A stretch of 64,000 nucleotides of DNA from Nannocystis exedens (GCF_002343915.1 NZ_NETK01000001.1:11184001-11248000), one strand, 5' to 3'; numbered from the stretch's first letter, positions 34,790 through 45,089 are shown. Numbers and translations: made by a program. The notes: generated by a model from the letters alone, not told the origin.

Positions 34790-35545
34790 ATGACCCAGGC
34801 CACCACCTCGGACCGTCCCCTGCCTGTCACCTCTGGTCGTCGCCGGCGTCGCTTCGGCCTCGCCGCTGCGGCCCTCGGCGCCGCCCTCCTCGGCAGCACG
34901 GTCGCCCCGACGGACGCTGAAGCAGCCGTTCCCCGCGTGCTGCGACCAGGCACGCGACCGATGCAGTTCCTGTTCGGCCTCGGCCCCTCGTGGGGCATCG
35001 GCGGCTCGTCGTACTACTACGACGCCGGCTACTACGGCCCCGGCTGCGGCGCCCCCGGCTTCCCCTGTCGCTACGGCAGCTTCGGCTACTGGGGCTCGTT
35101 CAAGCTGACGCAGGAGTTCAGCGGCCACTTCAGCGGCAACGCCTCGGGTCCCGCGCTCGGCATCCTCCTCAACGAGGAGTTCGGCTACCGCCGCTTCGGC
35201 TTCGTCGTCGCGCCGAAATTCACGTACGACATCCAGCCCAAGCGGGACCTCGGCCTTTACATCTCGCCGAACGTCTCGCTGGGCTACCACCTGCTGTCGG
35301 ACCGCTGGAACTACTACAACGGCGCCTACTACCACTACACCAACCACGCCGCGAACCTGCAGTTCGGCGTCGGTCTCAAGCTCATGCTCGACGACCGCTG
35401 GATCGTGTGGCTGCAGTTCCCGCAGTTCGACATGAGCTTCGGCCCGCGCTACGGCTACGGCTGCGGTGCCGTCCCCGGCGCCTACTGCCCGGCCTTCTTC
35501 ATCGCCCGCCTCAACCTCCTGCTCGGCGGCGGCGTGTCGTTCTGA
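34790..35545 (+). CDS. Predicted outer-membrane beta-barrel protein
   Basis: 251 residues from ATG 34790, with AGGAG six bases upstream; an earlier in-frame start at 34760 has none. Signal peptide: RRRRF then an Ala/Leu core ending APTDAEAA. The mature part is rich in Tyr, Gly and Phe with alternating-residue strands (FGFVVAPKFTYDI, LQFGVGLKLMLDD, WIVWLQFPQFDMSF) and ends RLNLLLGGGVSF with a terminal aromatic, the usual ending for outer-membrane barrels. About eight strands are plausible. Ligand or role unknown. Confidence 0.8.
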   Translation: MTQATTSDRPLPVTSGRRRRRFGLAAAALGAALLGSTVAPTDAEAAVPRVLRPGTRPMQFLFGLGPSWGIGGSSYYYDAGYYGPGCGAPGFPCRYGSFGYWGSFKLTQEFSGHFSGNASGPALGILLNEEFGYRRFGFVVAPKFTYDIQPKRDLGLYISPNVSLGYHLLSDRWNYYNGAYYHYTNHAANLQFGVGLKLMLDDRWIVWLQFPQFDMSFGPRYGYGCGAVPGAYCPAFFIARLNLLLGGGVSF

Positions 35546-35556
35546 GCGAGCCGCGC

Positions 35557-36438
35557 GTGCCCAGCGGCGCGTCCCCTCTCGCCCGTCCGATCGCCGTCGT
35601 CGGCGCCGGTTTCCTCGGCGCCCCCGTGGCCGCCGCGCTCGCGGCGACCGCGGGCGCCGGCGATCCACCTGTCCTTGCGACCACGCGCTCCGGGACATGG
35701 CCGAACGGACATGTCCCCGGGGGCATCGAGCTCCGCCCGCTCGACGTCGCCGCGCTCTCCCCTCCAGATATCGCCGCGGTCCTGGCCGGGGCGCGCGCGC
35801 TGGTCGTCTGCTACGCCCCGGGCAAGCAGCAGGACCGCCGCGAGCTCTACGTCGAGGGCACCCGTCGCTTGCTCGCGGCTGCGGCGACGCTCCCGCTCAC
35901 TCGCCTCGTCTACACCTCGTCGACCTCGGCCCTGCCCGACCGCGACGCCTGGCTCGACGACGACTGCCCCGACTGGCCCGACGAGCCGCGGGGTCGCGTC
36001 CAGCGCGAGGCCGAGGAGCTGGTACGCGACACCTGCACAGGCCACGACCTGCCGTGGACGATCCTCCGCCTCGGCGGCCTCTACGGTCCGGGTCGCGAGC
36101 TGTTCCGCCTCTACCGTGGCGCCGGCGACGACGGCGTCCTTTCGGGCGACGGCATGCAGCCGACCAACCTCGTCCATCGCGACGACGCTGTTCAGGCCGT
36201 CCTCGCCGCCTTGACCCTCGCGCCGGACGAGCGCGGCGTCGTCAACGTCGTCGACGACGACCACACCCCCCGGCGCGAGATCTTCGCTCGCCTCGCCGCC
36301 CTCGCCGGTCGGCCGCCTCCGCGATGGGAGCGGCCCGCAGGTCCGGCCGCGGTCGGCAAGCGGGTCGGCAACGCGCGCCTGAAGACGCTCCTGCGCGTGG
36401 TCCTCCGGCATCCCTCTCACACCCCGGCGAGCCCCTGA
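35557..36438 (+). CDS. NAD(P)-dependent SDR/epimerase-like protein (YeeZ-type)
   Basis: 293 residues from GTG 35557. Starts with PIAVVGAGFLGAPVAAALA (dinucleotide-binding), then VYTSSTSALPD, the helix RVQREAEELV in place of a typical YxxxK helix, ILRLGGLYGPGRELF and NLVHRDDAVQAVLAAL. This is the pattern of the atypical YeeZ/SDR_a group, which binds NAD(P). The substrate is unknown. A four-step CMTG repeat array (35668-35727) encodes about 20 residues that look like an insertion between TTRSG and GIELRPLD. Confidence 0.82.
   Translation: MPSGASPLARPIAVVGAGFLGAPVAAALAATAGAGDPPVLATTRSGTWPNGHVPGGIELRPLDVAALSPPDIAAVLAGARALVVCYAPGKQQDRRELYVEGTRRLLAAAATLPLTRLVYTSSTSALPDRDAWLDDDCPDWPDEPRGRVQREAEELVRDTCTGHDLPWTILRLGGLYGPGRELFRLYRGAGDDGVLSGDGMQPTNLVHRDDAVQAVLAALTLAPDERGVVNVVDDDHTPRREIFARLAALAGRPPPRWERPAGPAAVGKRVGNARLKTLLRVVLRHPSHTPASP
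35668..35727. repeat. CMTG 14-bp repeat array inside SDR gene
   Basis: Anchors CCTG 35668, CACG 35682, CATG 35696, CATG 35710, CATC 35724, all 14 bp apart; the second unit is decayed. It encodes the stretch around TRSGTWPNGHVPGG. Confidence 0.75.
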
Positions 36439-36480
36439 TCTTGCGTGCCCTTGGCGGGTGGTTAAACCCCTGAGCACGCC

Positions 36481-37377
36481 ATGAACGTCGCCGCCGCCGT
36501 CACCCACCTCCTTCCTCTTCCGGCCGGCGGCGGCGTCGCCGCGCCCCTCGACACCGTGGAGCTCCAGTCCGAGCTCGACGTCCTCGCCGACGAGGCCCTG
36601 CGCGCGCGCCGCCAGGGCCTCTCGTTGTTGGCCGCGGTCCGCGACCCGCGTTTTCCGGCGCTCCAGAGCTTCCACCAGGGCCTGCGCGACGCCCTCTTCC
36701 TCGAGATACCCGAGGAGCTGGAGCCGTGGGCGCGGCTGGCTGCCAACGGCGCCGGCAATCCCCCGCTGCAGCACATGCTCGTCGACTTCGCCCGCGGCGG
36801 CGACGACGACCGGCGCAGCGCCCTTCAGGCCGCGCTGGCCGAGCTGCTCGTGTTCGAGGCCATCCGCCTGCGCCTGTTCGTCACCGCCTTCCGCGGCGAG
36901 GAGTTCGAGGTCGTCGGCGGCGAGGAGTCCGACGTCGACGCGATCGCCTACGCCGAGGTCGCCACCTTGCTGCACCGGCCCGAGCTCGCCGATCCCGAGG
37001 TCCGTCCGCTGACCGTCCTGCTCGCGTCCGCGTCCGTCTCGCTCGCCCGCGACGCCCAGTCACGCGCCGAGGAGCTGCGCGACACGGGCGAGGACACCCG
37101 CGAGGAGCTGCGCATGCGCGCCCGCCTCCGCGCCGCCCTCCGTGAGCTCCGCCTGCCGGAGGCCGTCCTGCTGGAGAACGCCCTGGCCGCGCTGCTCGGC
37201 GAGGAGCGGCGTGAGCTCGCCGAACTGCAGGCCGAGCGCCCCGTCGCCCTCGACGGCATGACTCGCCAGGCCATGGACCAGCGCGTCTCTCGCGGTCGGC
37301 GAGCGCTCGCCCACCCGCGGTCGACGTGGCCGCGCCGCCGCCGCCCGGCCCTGTTCGATCTGCTCCAGCGCGCCTGA
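36481..37377 (+). CDS. Unknown helical protein
   Basis: 298 residues from ATG 36481. Predominantly helical and Leu/Ala/Arg/Glu-rich, with no signal peptide, transmembrane segment or Cys cluster. Recognisable stretches include LQSELDVLADEALRARRQG and LRMRARLRAALRELRLPEAV. The C-terminus is strongly basic (SRGRRALAHPRSTWPRRRRP), which could bind nucleic acid. Family not recognised. It follows the SDR-like gene after 42 bases on the same strand. Confidence 0.65.
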   Translation: MNVAAAVTHLLPLPAGGGVAAPLDTVELQSELDVLADEALRARRQGLSLLAAVRDPRFPALQSFHQGLRDALFLEIPEELEPWARLAANGAGNPPLQHMLVDFARGGDDDRRSALQAALAELLVFEAIRLRLFVTAFRGEEFEVVGGEESDVDAIAYAEVATLLHRPELADPEVRPLTVLLASASVSLARDAQSRAEELRDTGEDTREELRMRARLRAALRELRLPEAVLLENALAALLGEERRELAELQAERPVALDGMTRQAMDQRVSRGRRALAHPRSTWPRRRRPALFDLLQRA

Positions 37378-37957
37378 AGCTCGCCCCGCCCGAACCCCAT
37401 CCACAGCGTCCTCCCTCGGACGGCCAGCGCCCCTGCCGGTTGACCGCCTCGCCGAGGTCTCTCGCGCGCTCGCTGTCGGATTTTTTGGTTGTCGCGGGAT
37501 GATCGCCACGGTTGCGGGCACACGAGGCAGACCGTCCGCCGCTCTGCCACGCTCCGCTTCAGGTGCGTTCCGGTCGACGGTGTAGCCTCCAAGCGGCGCC
37601 CCGGCGCGCCGCAGCCACGGGTTTCACGCCTCCATCTGGCGAGCCACCCGTGTGTGGCTCGGTGACAAGCACCTCGGCGGGCACCAGGGGCCGCGCGCAG
37701 GGTTCGTCGGCGCGTACCCAAGCATTCGCTGCCTCTCGCCAGCAGCGGCCTCGTTTCGGCCAGCACCGCCCGCAGGCCGAGAGGTCGTCCGAGGACGCCG
37801 GTAGCCAGCCCTGGCCCCCCGTCCTCACGGTTCGATCCCTTCCACCGCTCTGGAGCCGCCCGTCGCTGGCGCCGGGTGCGGGCGAGGCCCTTGTCACGGA
37901 TCTCGCCTCGCGAACGGGTTCACGGCGGGCGCGACCCTGGTATGCTCCGCGCCCGCC
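37378..37957. other. Intergenic, no gene supported
   Basis: 580 bases before the lspA pair. The largest open frame (37512-38012) runs over the lspA start and has no domain. A GGATTTTTTGG stretch near 37479 is the only A/T-rich patch and has no adjoining stem. The sequence GGTTCGATCCC near 37834 resembles a tRNA T-arm but no cloverleaf forms around it. Confidence 0.5.
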
Positions 37958-38494
37958 ATGGCCGCCCCACCCGAACCCACACGCGGACCGCGGATCGCCC
38001 TCGCAGCGGTGATCGCCGGTCTCAGCCTCGGCCTCGACCTTTGGAGCAAGGCGTGGGTCTGGAACAACCTGCGGGACCAGGCCGCCTGGAAGGTCAGCGA
38101 CAAGCTGCTGCACTTCGACTTCGCCTGCAATCCCGGCTCCGCCTTCGGGTTCCTCAACGACGTCGACTGGGCGCGCTACTTCTTCATCGTCATCACCCTG
38201 GCCGCGGTGGGCTACCTCGTCCACCTCGCGCGGACCTTGCCGACCACCAGCCGCGCCGCCTTCGTCGCCATCGGTCTCATCGCCGGCGGCGCGCTCGGCA
38301 ACCTGCACGACCGGCTCGTGCGGGTCTACGCCGGCGACTACTGCGTCGTCGACTTCATCGTCGTCTACCTCTGGGGCGGCAAGACCTGGCCGGCCTTCAA
38401 CATTGCCGACGCCGTCCTGGTCGCCGGCGTGTTGTTGTTCCTGCTCGTGCTCCCGCGCACCGAGGCGCCCGCCGACGGTCGGACCACGGCCTGA
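37958..38494 (+). CDS. lspA: Signal peptidase II, first copy
   Basis: 178 residues from ATG 37958. Four transmembrane segments. Family motifs: N-terminal Asp in GLDLWSKAWVW, NPGSAFGF, and the catalytic Asp pair in GALGNLHDRL and YCVVDFIVVY (about residues 118 and 132). LspA removes signal peptides from prolipoproteins at the inner membrane. This is one of two tandem, divergent copies; it keeps all catalytic residues, so it should be active. A 132-base gap separates it from the second copy. Confidence 0.92.
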   Translation: MAAPPEPTRGPRIALAAVIAGLSLGLDLWSKAWVWNNLRDQAAWKVSDKLLHFDFACNPGSAFGFLNDVDWARYFFIVITLAAVGYLVHLARTLPTTSRAAFVAIGLIAGGALGNLHDRLVRVYAGDYCVVDFIVVYLWGGKTWPAFNIADAVLVAGVLLFLLVLPRTEAPADGRTTA

Positions 38495-38626
38495 GGCGGA
38501 CGGCCGTAGCACGCCGCGCAGGCCGCCGGCTGCAATTCTGCCCACCTCCGGGGCTCTCCCCGCCAGCGGTGGCTGCGCTTGCCCGCCCTGGTGCCTCGGG
38601 TACACTGGCCAGGTTTTCGGCCCTAC

Positions 38627-39217
38627 ATGAGCGACACGCCCGTTTCGAAGTCCAGCCGGCTCCGGCCGATCCTCGTCACCGCGTCTGCAGCCGCGGTGTT
38701 TCTGATCCTCGACCTCGTGACCAAGAGCTGGGCCTGGGACAACCTCCGGCCGCCGAACCGGTCGATCGCCGCGATCGGCAACTGGTTCCACTGGTCCTAC
38801 AGCTTCAACACCGGCTCCGCCTTCGGCTTCCTGCGCGGCCAGGACTTCTCGCGGCCCCTGTTCATCGTCGTCACCCTGGTGACGGTGGTCTACATGGCCG
38901 CCCTCGTCCGCAAGCTGCCGACCGACCGCCTCTACGGCTTCTTCGCCATCGGCTGCATCATCGGCGGCGCCCTCGGCAACATGCACGACCGCCTGCTGCG
39001 CCAGGACACCGACCCCCACGGCAACCTCACTCACGGCGTGGTCGACTTCATCCGCGTGTGCGCCCCGTGGAACCCCCGCGGTCTGTGCTGGCCCAACTTC
39101 AACGTCGCCGACATCGCCCTCGTCGTCGGCGTCGCGCTGCTCATCCCCTACTTGATGTTCCACGCGCAACCGCCGGAAACCAAAGAGGACTCTCCGGAAG
39201 CAAAACCCGCGACCTGA
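38627..39217 (+). CDS. lspA: Signal peptidase II, second copy
   Basis: 196 residues from ATG 38627. Same four-segment layout as its neighbour: ILDLVTKSWAWDNL, FNTGSAFGFLRG, and the catalytic pair in GGALGNMHDRLL and HGVVDFIRV (about residues 121 and 140). Between these it has a longer loop (RQDTDPHGNLTH) and a Cys/Pro-rich stretch CAPWNPRGLCWPNFN absent from the first copy. The C-terminus is an acidic tail. Extra lspA genes are known in myxobacteria, where some protect against LspA-targeting antibiotics. Confidence 0.92.
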   Translation: MSDTPVSKSSRLRPILVTASAAAVFLILDLVTKSWAWDNLRPPNRSIAAIGNWFHWSYSFNTGSAFGFLRGQDFSRPLFIVVTLVTVVYMAALVRKLPTDRLYGFFAIGCIIGGALGNMHDRLLRQDTDPHGNLTHGVVDFIRVCAPWNPRGLCWPNFNVADIALVVGVALLIPYLMFHAQPPETKEDSPEAKPAT

Positions 39218-39692
39218 GGGTCCGCAGGACCCGGTCGGCCGAAACGAGGTCCGCCGCCGCCGACGACAGGGTGGTCCGGGCGTCGCTCGCGCGCTGGCCC
39301 CGGACAACATCGCGGCGCCCGGAGTCCACAGGCACGACCGGCCCGAGCGAGGCTGGGACGGCCGGAGATGGCCCCCAGCCGCCCGCACCACGGCGAACCG
39401 CCGGAGCCGGGCGAGTGAGGCAAGGGGCCGGCCGGAGCTCGTCCCTTGCTCGCCGGCGCCTTCGTGAACTGCCGGCGCCGCGCCAGCGAGGCAAGAGCCG
39501 CGGCGCGGCGCTGAATCCCGGCCCGCAGCACGAGCGAGAAGCCGAACGACTCAGACCCGCAGCTCGCGGGCGAGGCCACGCGCCTCAAAGCCTCGGCCCT
39601 CCACGGGGCGCTTGGGCGCCAGCCCAACCCGCATCCAGGCGATCGACAAATGTGTCGCTGTCCGGGACGCAGGGGCCACTGCGCCGAGCCGC
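39218..39692. other. Intergenic with inverted repeats, no gene supported
   Basis: 475 bases between the convergent second lspA and pabB genes. GCAAGGG near 39420 pairs with CCCTTGC near 39443; GGCGCC near 39455 and 39474 can form another stem; GCGAGGCAAGAG near 39486 repeats the first arm. The open frames on the minus strand overlap lspA or pabB and have no domain. It is probably 3'-end structure for both genes. Confidence 0.5.
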
Positions 39693-40958
39693 TCACTCGC
39701 GTTCGAACGCGCGCACCTTGGCCCAGCACTCGCGGCGTTCGGCCTCCGGATCGGAGTCGATCACGATCCCCCCGCCGCTCTGCAGCCACAGCCCGGCCGC
39801 GTCGGCCACCCCCGTGCGGATCGGGATGCTGCAGCGCAGCCCGTCGGGCAGCAGCGCCACGATCGCCCCGCAGTAGATCCCGCGAGCGCGCTGCTCGAGC
39901 CGCTCGATGTGCTCGACCGTCCGCCGCTTGGGCGCTCCCGTCACGCTCCCGCCCGGGAACACCGCCGCCACCACCTCTGCCAGCGTCCATCCCCGGCGCA
40001 GCGTGCAGCGGACCTCCGACACCAGGTGATGCACCGTCGGCAGCGTCACCAGCTCCGGACGGGCCGGCGCGCGGACCGAACCCGGGTGCGCGATACGGCC
40101 GAGATCGTTGCGAACAAGGTCAACAATCATCACATGTTCGGCCAGATCCTTGATGCTCTGCTTCAACTCTTCTTGAGCCGCCCGGTCCTGCTCCGGGTCG
40201 GCCCCTCGCGGCCTGGTCCCCTTGATCGGCCAGGAGCGAGCCAGGTCGCCCCCGTCCTCTCCCGCCCCCAGTTCGATCGCCACCAGCGTCTCCGGCGAGT
40301 TGGAGATCACCCAACGGCCGCACGGTCGCCCGGCCTCGACCGCCAGCAGCGCCCCCATGCTCGCGGGGGTCGCCGCCTGCACGGCCGCATACACGGCGGC
40401 CGCCCTGGCCGCCAGCGGCCGGCTCGCCCATTCCGGCGACCACCCGGCCACGAACGGCTGCGTCAGGTTGATCTGGTACGTCTCTCCCGCCGCGATGAAC
40501 TCCTGCGCCCGGCGCACCCGCGCGCGGTAGTCCTCGGCGGCGACCAGCGCCTCGACCGGGCCGAGCGGCCACCCCTGTCCCGAAGGCCACTGGCTCGCCC
40601 CCAGTCGCCCCACGAGCTCCGCCCCGGCACGGGGATCTCCGTGGATCCGCTCGCCCGCCCCGAGCTCGAGCGCCGCCCGGTAGCGGCGGAGCACCAGCCC
40701 CGGCAGGCTCGCCGCGGTCGGCGGACGGCCGAGCAGCGCCGCCGTGCCGACCTCGTAGGTCAGCCAGCCGAACCACGGCAGCGCCGGCTCGGCCCGCCAC
40801 AAGGCCTCGATGGTGGGCAGCGCCGACAGGTCGTCGGCCACCACCTCGAGGTCGGGCTCGAGCGCCACGAACCCTCGCCCTGCGCCGCCGTCCAGCCACG
40901 CCAGCGCCCCGCCCGGCTCCGACGCGGCCAGGGCCGCGATCTGGCGCGCCCGGCTCAC
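39693..40958 (-). CDS. pabB: Aminodeoxychorismate synthase component I
   Basis: 421 residues from GTG 40958. Chorismate-binding enzyme: YQINLTQPF, the PIKGTRPRG block, EHVMIVDLVRNDLGRIA, GSVTGAPKRR and SGGGIVIDSDPEAE. The Lys in PIKGT is the feature that distinguishes aminodeoxychorismate synthase (PabB) from anthranilate synthase (Ala there), so a folate-pathway role is favoured. No glutamine amidotransferase (PabA) or lyase (PabC) gene is adjacent. GTGA overlap with pgsA just downstream. A one-step CMTG repeat lies at 40574. Confidence 0.88.
   Translation of the reverse strand: MSRARQIAALAASEPGGALAWLDGGAGRGFVALEPDLEVVADDLSALPTIEALWRAEPALPWFGWLTYEVGTAALLGRPPTAASLPGLVLRRYRAALELGAGERIHGDPRAGAELVGRLGASQWPSGQGWPLGPVEALVAAEDYRARVRRAQEFIAAGETYQINLTQPFVAGWSPEWASRPLAARAAAVYAAVQAATPASMGALLAVEAGRPCGRWVISNSPETLVAIELGAGEDGGDLARSWPIKGTRPRGADPEQDRAAQEELKQSIKDLAEHVMIVDLVRNDLGRIAHPGSVRAPARPELVTLPTVHHLVSEVRCTLRRGWTLAEVVAAVFPGGSVTGAPKRRTVEHIERLEQRARGIYCGAIVALLPDGLRCSIPIRTGVADAAGLWLQSGGGIVIDSDPEAERRECWAKVRAFERE
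40574..40591. repeat. CMTG 14-bp repeat, one step
   Basis: CCTG 40574 and CACT 40588 in the N-terminal half of pabB, encoding part of the loop SQWPSGQGW, which is variable in the family. Confidence 0.6.
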
Positions 40959-41554
40959 TCGGTGTTCTTCTGCGCCAGCGCCTCGCGGAAGCCGAACGTG
41001 TAGTCGACCGCGCTGATGATCGACACGAACACCGACAGCCCGAGCAGGACCAGGCCGACGCGGTGGAAGTCGAGCGCCTCCTCGACGCCCGGCAGGCGGT
41101 ACCGGTAGTGCATCAGCAGGAACGAGATGCCGGTCAGCTGGAACGCCGTCTTCGCCTTACCGCCGGCGCTGGCGGCGATGATGATGTTCTCCGAGCTGGC
41201 GAGCGAGCGCAGGCCGTTGATGTAGAACTCGCGGGTCAGCAGCAGCACCACCAGCCAGGCGGGCGCGCGGTCGTCCATCACCAGGTAGATGAGCACCGCC
41301 GCCACCATGATCTTGTCGGCGAGCGGGTCGACGAACTTGCCGAACACCGTCACCAGGCCGGAGCGGCGGGCCAGCCAGCCGTCGATGAGGTCGAGCAGCG
41401 ACGCGACCGTGAACAGCAGCGACGCGAGCACGCAGCGCCACGGATCGGTCTTGTCGATCAGCATGAGCACCGGCGGGATGAGGAACACCCGACCGATGGT
41501 GATCATGTTGGGGAGATTCAGGATCTCCCGGCGGAAGCCTTCGTACCTCTTCAC
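40955..41554 (-). CDS. pgsA: CDP-diacylglycerol-glycerol-3-phosphate 3-phosphatidyltransferase
   Basis: 199 residues from GTG 41554; a TTG at 41602 would add 16 residues. The integral membrane enzyme joins CDP-diacylglycerol and glycerol-3-phosphate on the way to phosphatidylglycerol. The full CDP-alcohol motif is present: DGWLARRSG, then GKFVDPLADK (DGx2ARx8Gx3Dx3D). Several transmembrane segments follow, and the start LNLPNMITIGRVFLIPPVL is typical of PgsA. Its stop overlaps the pabB GTG start region (TCAC at 40955-40958). Confidence 0.92.
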   Translation of the reverse strand: MKRYEGFRREILNLPNMITIGRVFLIPPVLMLIDKTDPWRCVLASLLFTVASLLDLIDGWLARRSGLVTVFGKFVDPLADKIMVAAVLIYLVMDDRAPAWLVVLLLTREFYINGLRSLASSENIIIAASAGGKAKTAFQLTGISFLLMHYRYRLPGVEEALDFHRVGLVLLGLSVFVSIISAVDYTFGFREALAQKNTE

Positions 41555-41632
41555 AGAAAGCCGCGGGAGCCTACCGCGAAGCCCGGGCCAGGTCCAAGAC
41601 AAGACGCGGGGCGCCGCGAGATCGGCGGCGAC

Positions 41633-42379
41633 TCACGGCCCGGCGATCGCCCGCGCGGGGCTCGCCCCGCCGGCCCCGTCCTGAAGCAGCCGCTCGTACG
41701 CATAGAACCGGCGCAGGACCGCCTTCACGTACGCCCGCACCCCCGCGTGAGGCGGTACCCCGCCGTACTTCTGCACCGCGCCGGCGCCCGAGAAGTAGCC
41801 GGCCGCCACCAGCACCATGTCGCCGCCGAAGCGGTTGGCCAAAAGTCGCAGGAACTTGGCCCCGCCGTAGATGCTCTGGCGCGGGTCGAACGGCTGCTGG
41901 ACCCCGAGGAAGCGCGCCGTCGACGGCATCAGCTGCATCAGCCCCATCGCCCCCGTGCTGCTGACCGCGCCGGGATAGTAGTTGCTCTCGGTGTGAATCA
42001 CCGCGCGCACCAGCGACTCCGGCAGCTGGTACAGCCGCGCGGCCCCGCGGATGTGCGTCTCCCAGCGGCGCGAGCGTTCGTCGGCCAGCGCCTCGGCGAC
42101 CTCGACCTGTGGGTCGCGGCGCGGCGCCGACGGTTCCGCCTCGGACGCCGCCGTCTTCGGCGCCCCGCCTTCGCCGCCGCTGCCCGGCATCTCCTCGACC
42201 TCGCGCCGGCCCGCGCCGACAGCGCGAACGGGCGTCACGTGGACCACCCCCTGCGCGTCCGTGTAGCGGCGGTAGGTCGGTTCGGCCGCGCCGGCCGGGC
42301 CGCCCGGAAGCGCGATCAGGATCGCCGCCAGCACCGCCGCGCGGGCGCCCGGCGCCCTCCAGGCCAGTCGCCGCGACAT
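41633..42379 (-). CDS. Lytic transglycosylase (SLT family) with DUF4124 domain
   Basis: 248 residues from ATG 42379 (GTG 42397 would add six). Signal peptide ending GPAGAAEP. A DUF4124-like segment (YRRYTDAQGVVHVTP) follows, then a disordered linker, then the goose-lysozyme-type catalytic domain: catalytic Glu in VIHTESNYYPGAVSS, then GAMGLMQLMPSTARFLG and the YGGAKFLR and YFSGAGAVQKYGG motifs. It cuts peptidoglycan strands in the periplasm. Found 78 bases upstream of pgsA on the same strand and divergent from nadB. Confidence 0.92.
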   Translation of the reverse strand: MSRRLAWRAPGARAAVLAAILIALPGGPAGAAEPTYRRYTDAQGVVHVTPVRAVGAGRREVEEMPGSGGEGGAPKTAASEAEPSAPRRDPQVEVAEALADERSRRWETHIRGAARLYQLPESLVRAVIHTESNYYPGAVSSTGAMGLMQLMPSTARFLGVQQPFDPRQSIYGGAKFLRLLANRFGGDMVLVAAGYFSGAGAVQKYGGVPPHAGVRAYVKAVLRRFYAYERLLQDGAGGASPARAIAGP

Positions 42380-42468
42380 GGGCCGATCCGCTCCCACCGG
42401 CCCAGCCTATCGCCGCCGCGGACCCTTGTCGACCGGCCCCGCCGCTCTGCTACTTTCGCTCCACGACC

Positions 42469-44082
<1,614 letters not shown>

Positions 44083-44087
44083 GCCGA

Positions 44088-44105
44088 CCTGGCCTTCGTG
44101 ACAGG
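44088..44105. repeat. CMTG 14-bp repeat at a gene start
   Basis: CCTG 44088 and CAGG 44102. The GTG start (44098) of the following lipoprotein gene lies inside it. Confidence 0.6.
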
Positions 44106-44793
44106 AACCAATCGAGCCGTGCCCCCGCTCCCCGACCCCTACGGCGCCCGCCGGTCGGCCCTCTCGTGCCTGCTGCTCACCGTTCTGCTGCTGGTCGCCT
44201 GTCGCGGCGGTGGTGGCGCCCGCAGCCCCGAAGCCTTGCGCGAGGCCTATGCCCGCGCTCTGGCCGACGACGATCCGGCGGCCGCGTACGCTTTGCTCAG
44301 CCCGGAGCTGCGCGCAGCCACCTCGAAGGAGGCGTTCGCGGCGCGCTGGAAAGCGCAGGCAGCCGAGCGTTCGGCGGCGAAAGCGGCCATCGATACGCTT
44401 CCGTCGGCGCTCAAGCCGCCGATGCGCGGGGGCGAGACCGTCCACGAAGGCGCCGTGCTCACGTGGGCGGAGGTCGGCGGGCATTACCAGGTCGTGACCG
44501 GCCTGCCGGGCTTGCCGGACCTGTCGACCCCGGCAAGCGCGATTCGGGCCTTTCTCGCCGCGGTCCGGCGGGCCGATCTCGGCGCGCTTTCGGCGCTGCT
44601 CGCAGACGATCTCTCTTCGCGCCTCCGCGACGACTGGAACCGCCGAGCCGACCTTCTGGAGCAACTCCTGAAGCAACCTGGCGCAATTGAGTTCACGCCG
44701 GGGATGGAGCGTGCGATCTTGCGCTACGAGCCCGGGCGCGCCCTGACGCTCGAGCAGACTCCTCAGGGATGGCGGATCGTGGCGCTGCAGTGA
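44098..44793 (+). CDS. Lipoprotein of unknown function
   Basis: 231 residues from GTG 44098. After a 20-residue leader, a hydrophobic segment ends LLLVACRGGGG, giving a lipobox Cys near residue 35. The mature part shows two similar halves, each beginning with a helix of the kind SPEALREAYARALADDDPAA or TPASAIRAFLAAVRRADLGA. They look like two NTF2/DUF4878-type folds that bind small ligands or sit beside envelope enzymes. No catalytic residues can be named. Probably co-transcribed with nadB, 15 bases upstream. Confidence 0.7.
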   Translation: MTGTNRAVPPLPDPYGARRSALSCLLLTVLLLVACRGGGGARSPEALREAYARALADDDPAAAYALLSPELRAATSKEAFAARWKAQAAERSAAKAAIDTLPSALKPPMRGGETVHEGAVLTWAEVGGHYQVVTGLPGLPDLSTPASAIRAFLAAVRRADLGALSALLADDLSSRLRDDWNRRADLLEQLLKQPGAIEFTPGMERAILRYEPGRALTLEQTPQGWRIVALQ

Positions 44794-45070
44794 GATATGC
44801 CAGGTTCACACCGTTCTTTTCACTGGACGCGCCTTACCCGGCTGCTATCTACTTTGCCCGACAGGCGGGCAAACCCGCTCGTCCGCGGTGGCAACAGTCG
44901 TAGCCACTCGCAGTAGCCACCTGACGCGCCGGCCTCGCGATGGCCGGCAAGTGGCCGACCGGTGTCCGGGCGGCCGTCCGAATTCGACCCCCTTGGCTTG
45001 TCGCTGCTTCTTCGCCCTTTCCGCCGCGCCATCCACCCGCCGCGCCGTCACCTGCAGGATCGCCCCGATC

Positions 45071-45089
45071 GGCCCCCTGGGCCTTTTTT
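45071..45089 (+). terminator. Intrinsic terminator upstream of cdnL
   Basis: GGCCC (45071-45075), loop CCT, GGGCC (45079-45083), then six T (45084-45089). The stem is short but all G-C and followed directly by the T-run, the only classic stem-plus-T signal I found in the window. Confidence 0.65.

Noticed and set aside
37831..37845. tRNA-like T-arm sequence GGTTCGATCCC
   Set aside because: The flanking bases do not pair as a T-stem and no acceptor, D or anticodon stem fits upstream.
37512..38012. 166-residue plus-strand open frame upstream of lspA
   Set aside because: It overlaps the lspA start in another frame and has a disordered Pro/Ser/Arg composition and no recognisable domain.
40955..41602. 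Longer pgsA starting at TTG 41602
   Set aside because: The extra 16 residues do not resemble PgsA N-termini; the GTG at 41554 gives the usual length.
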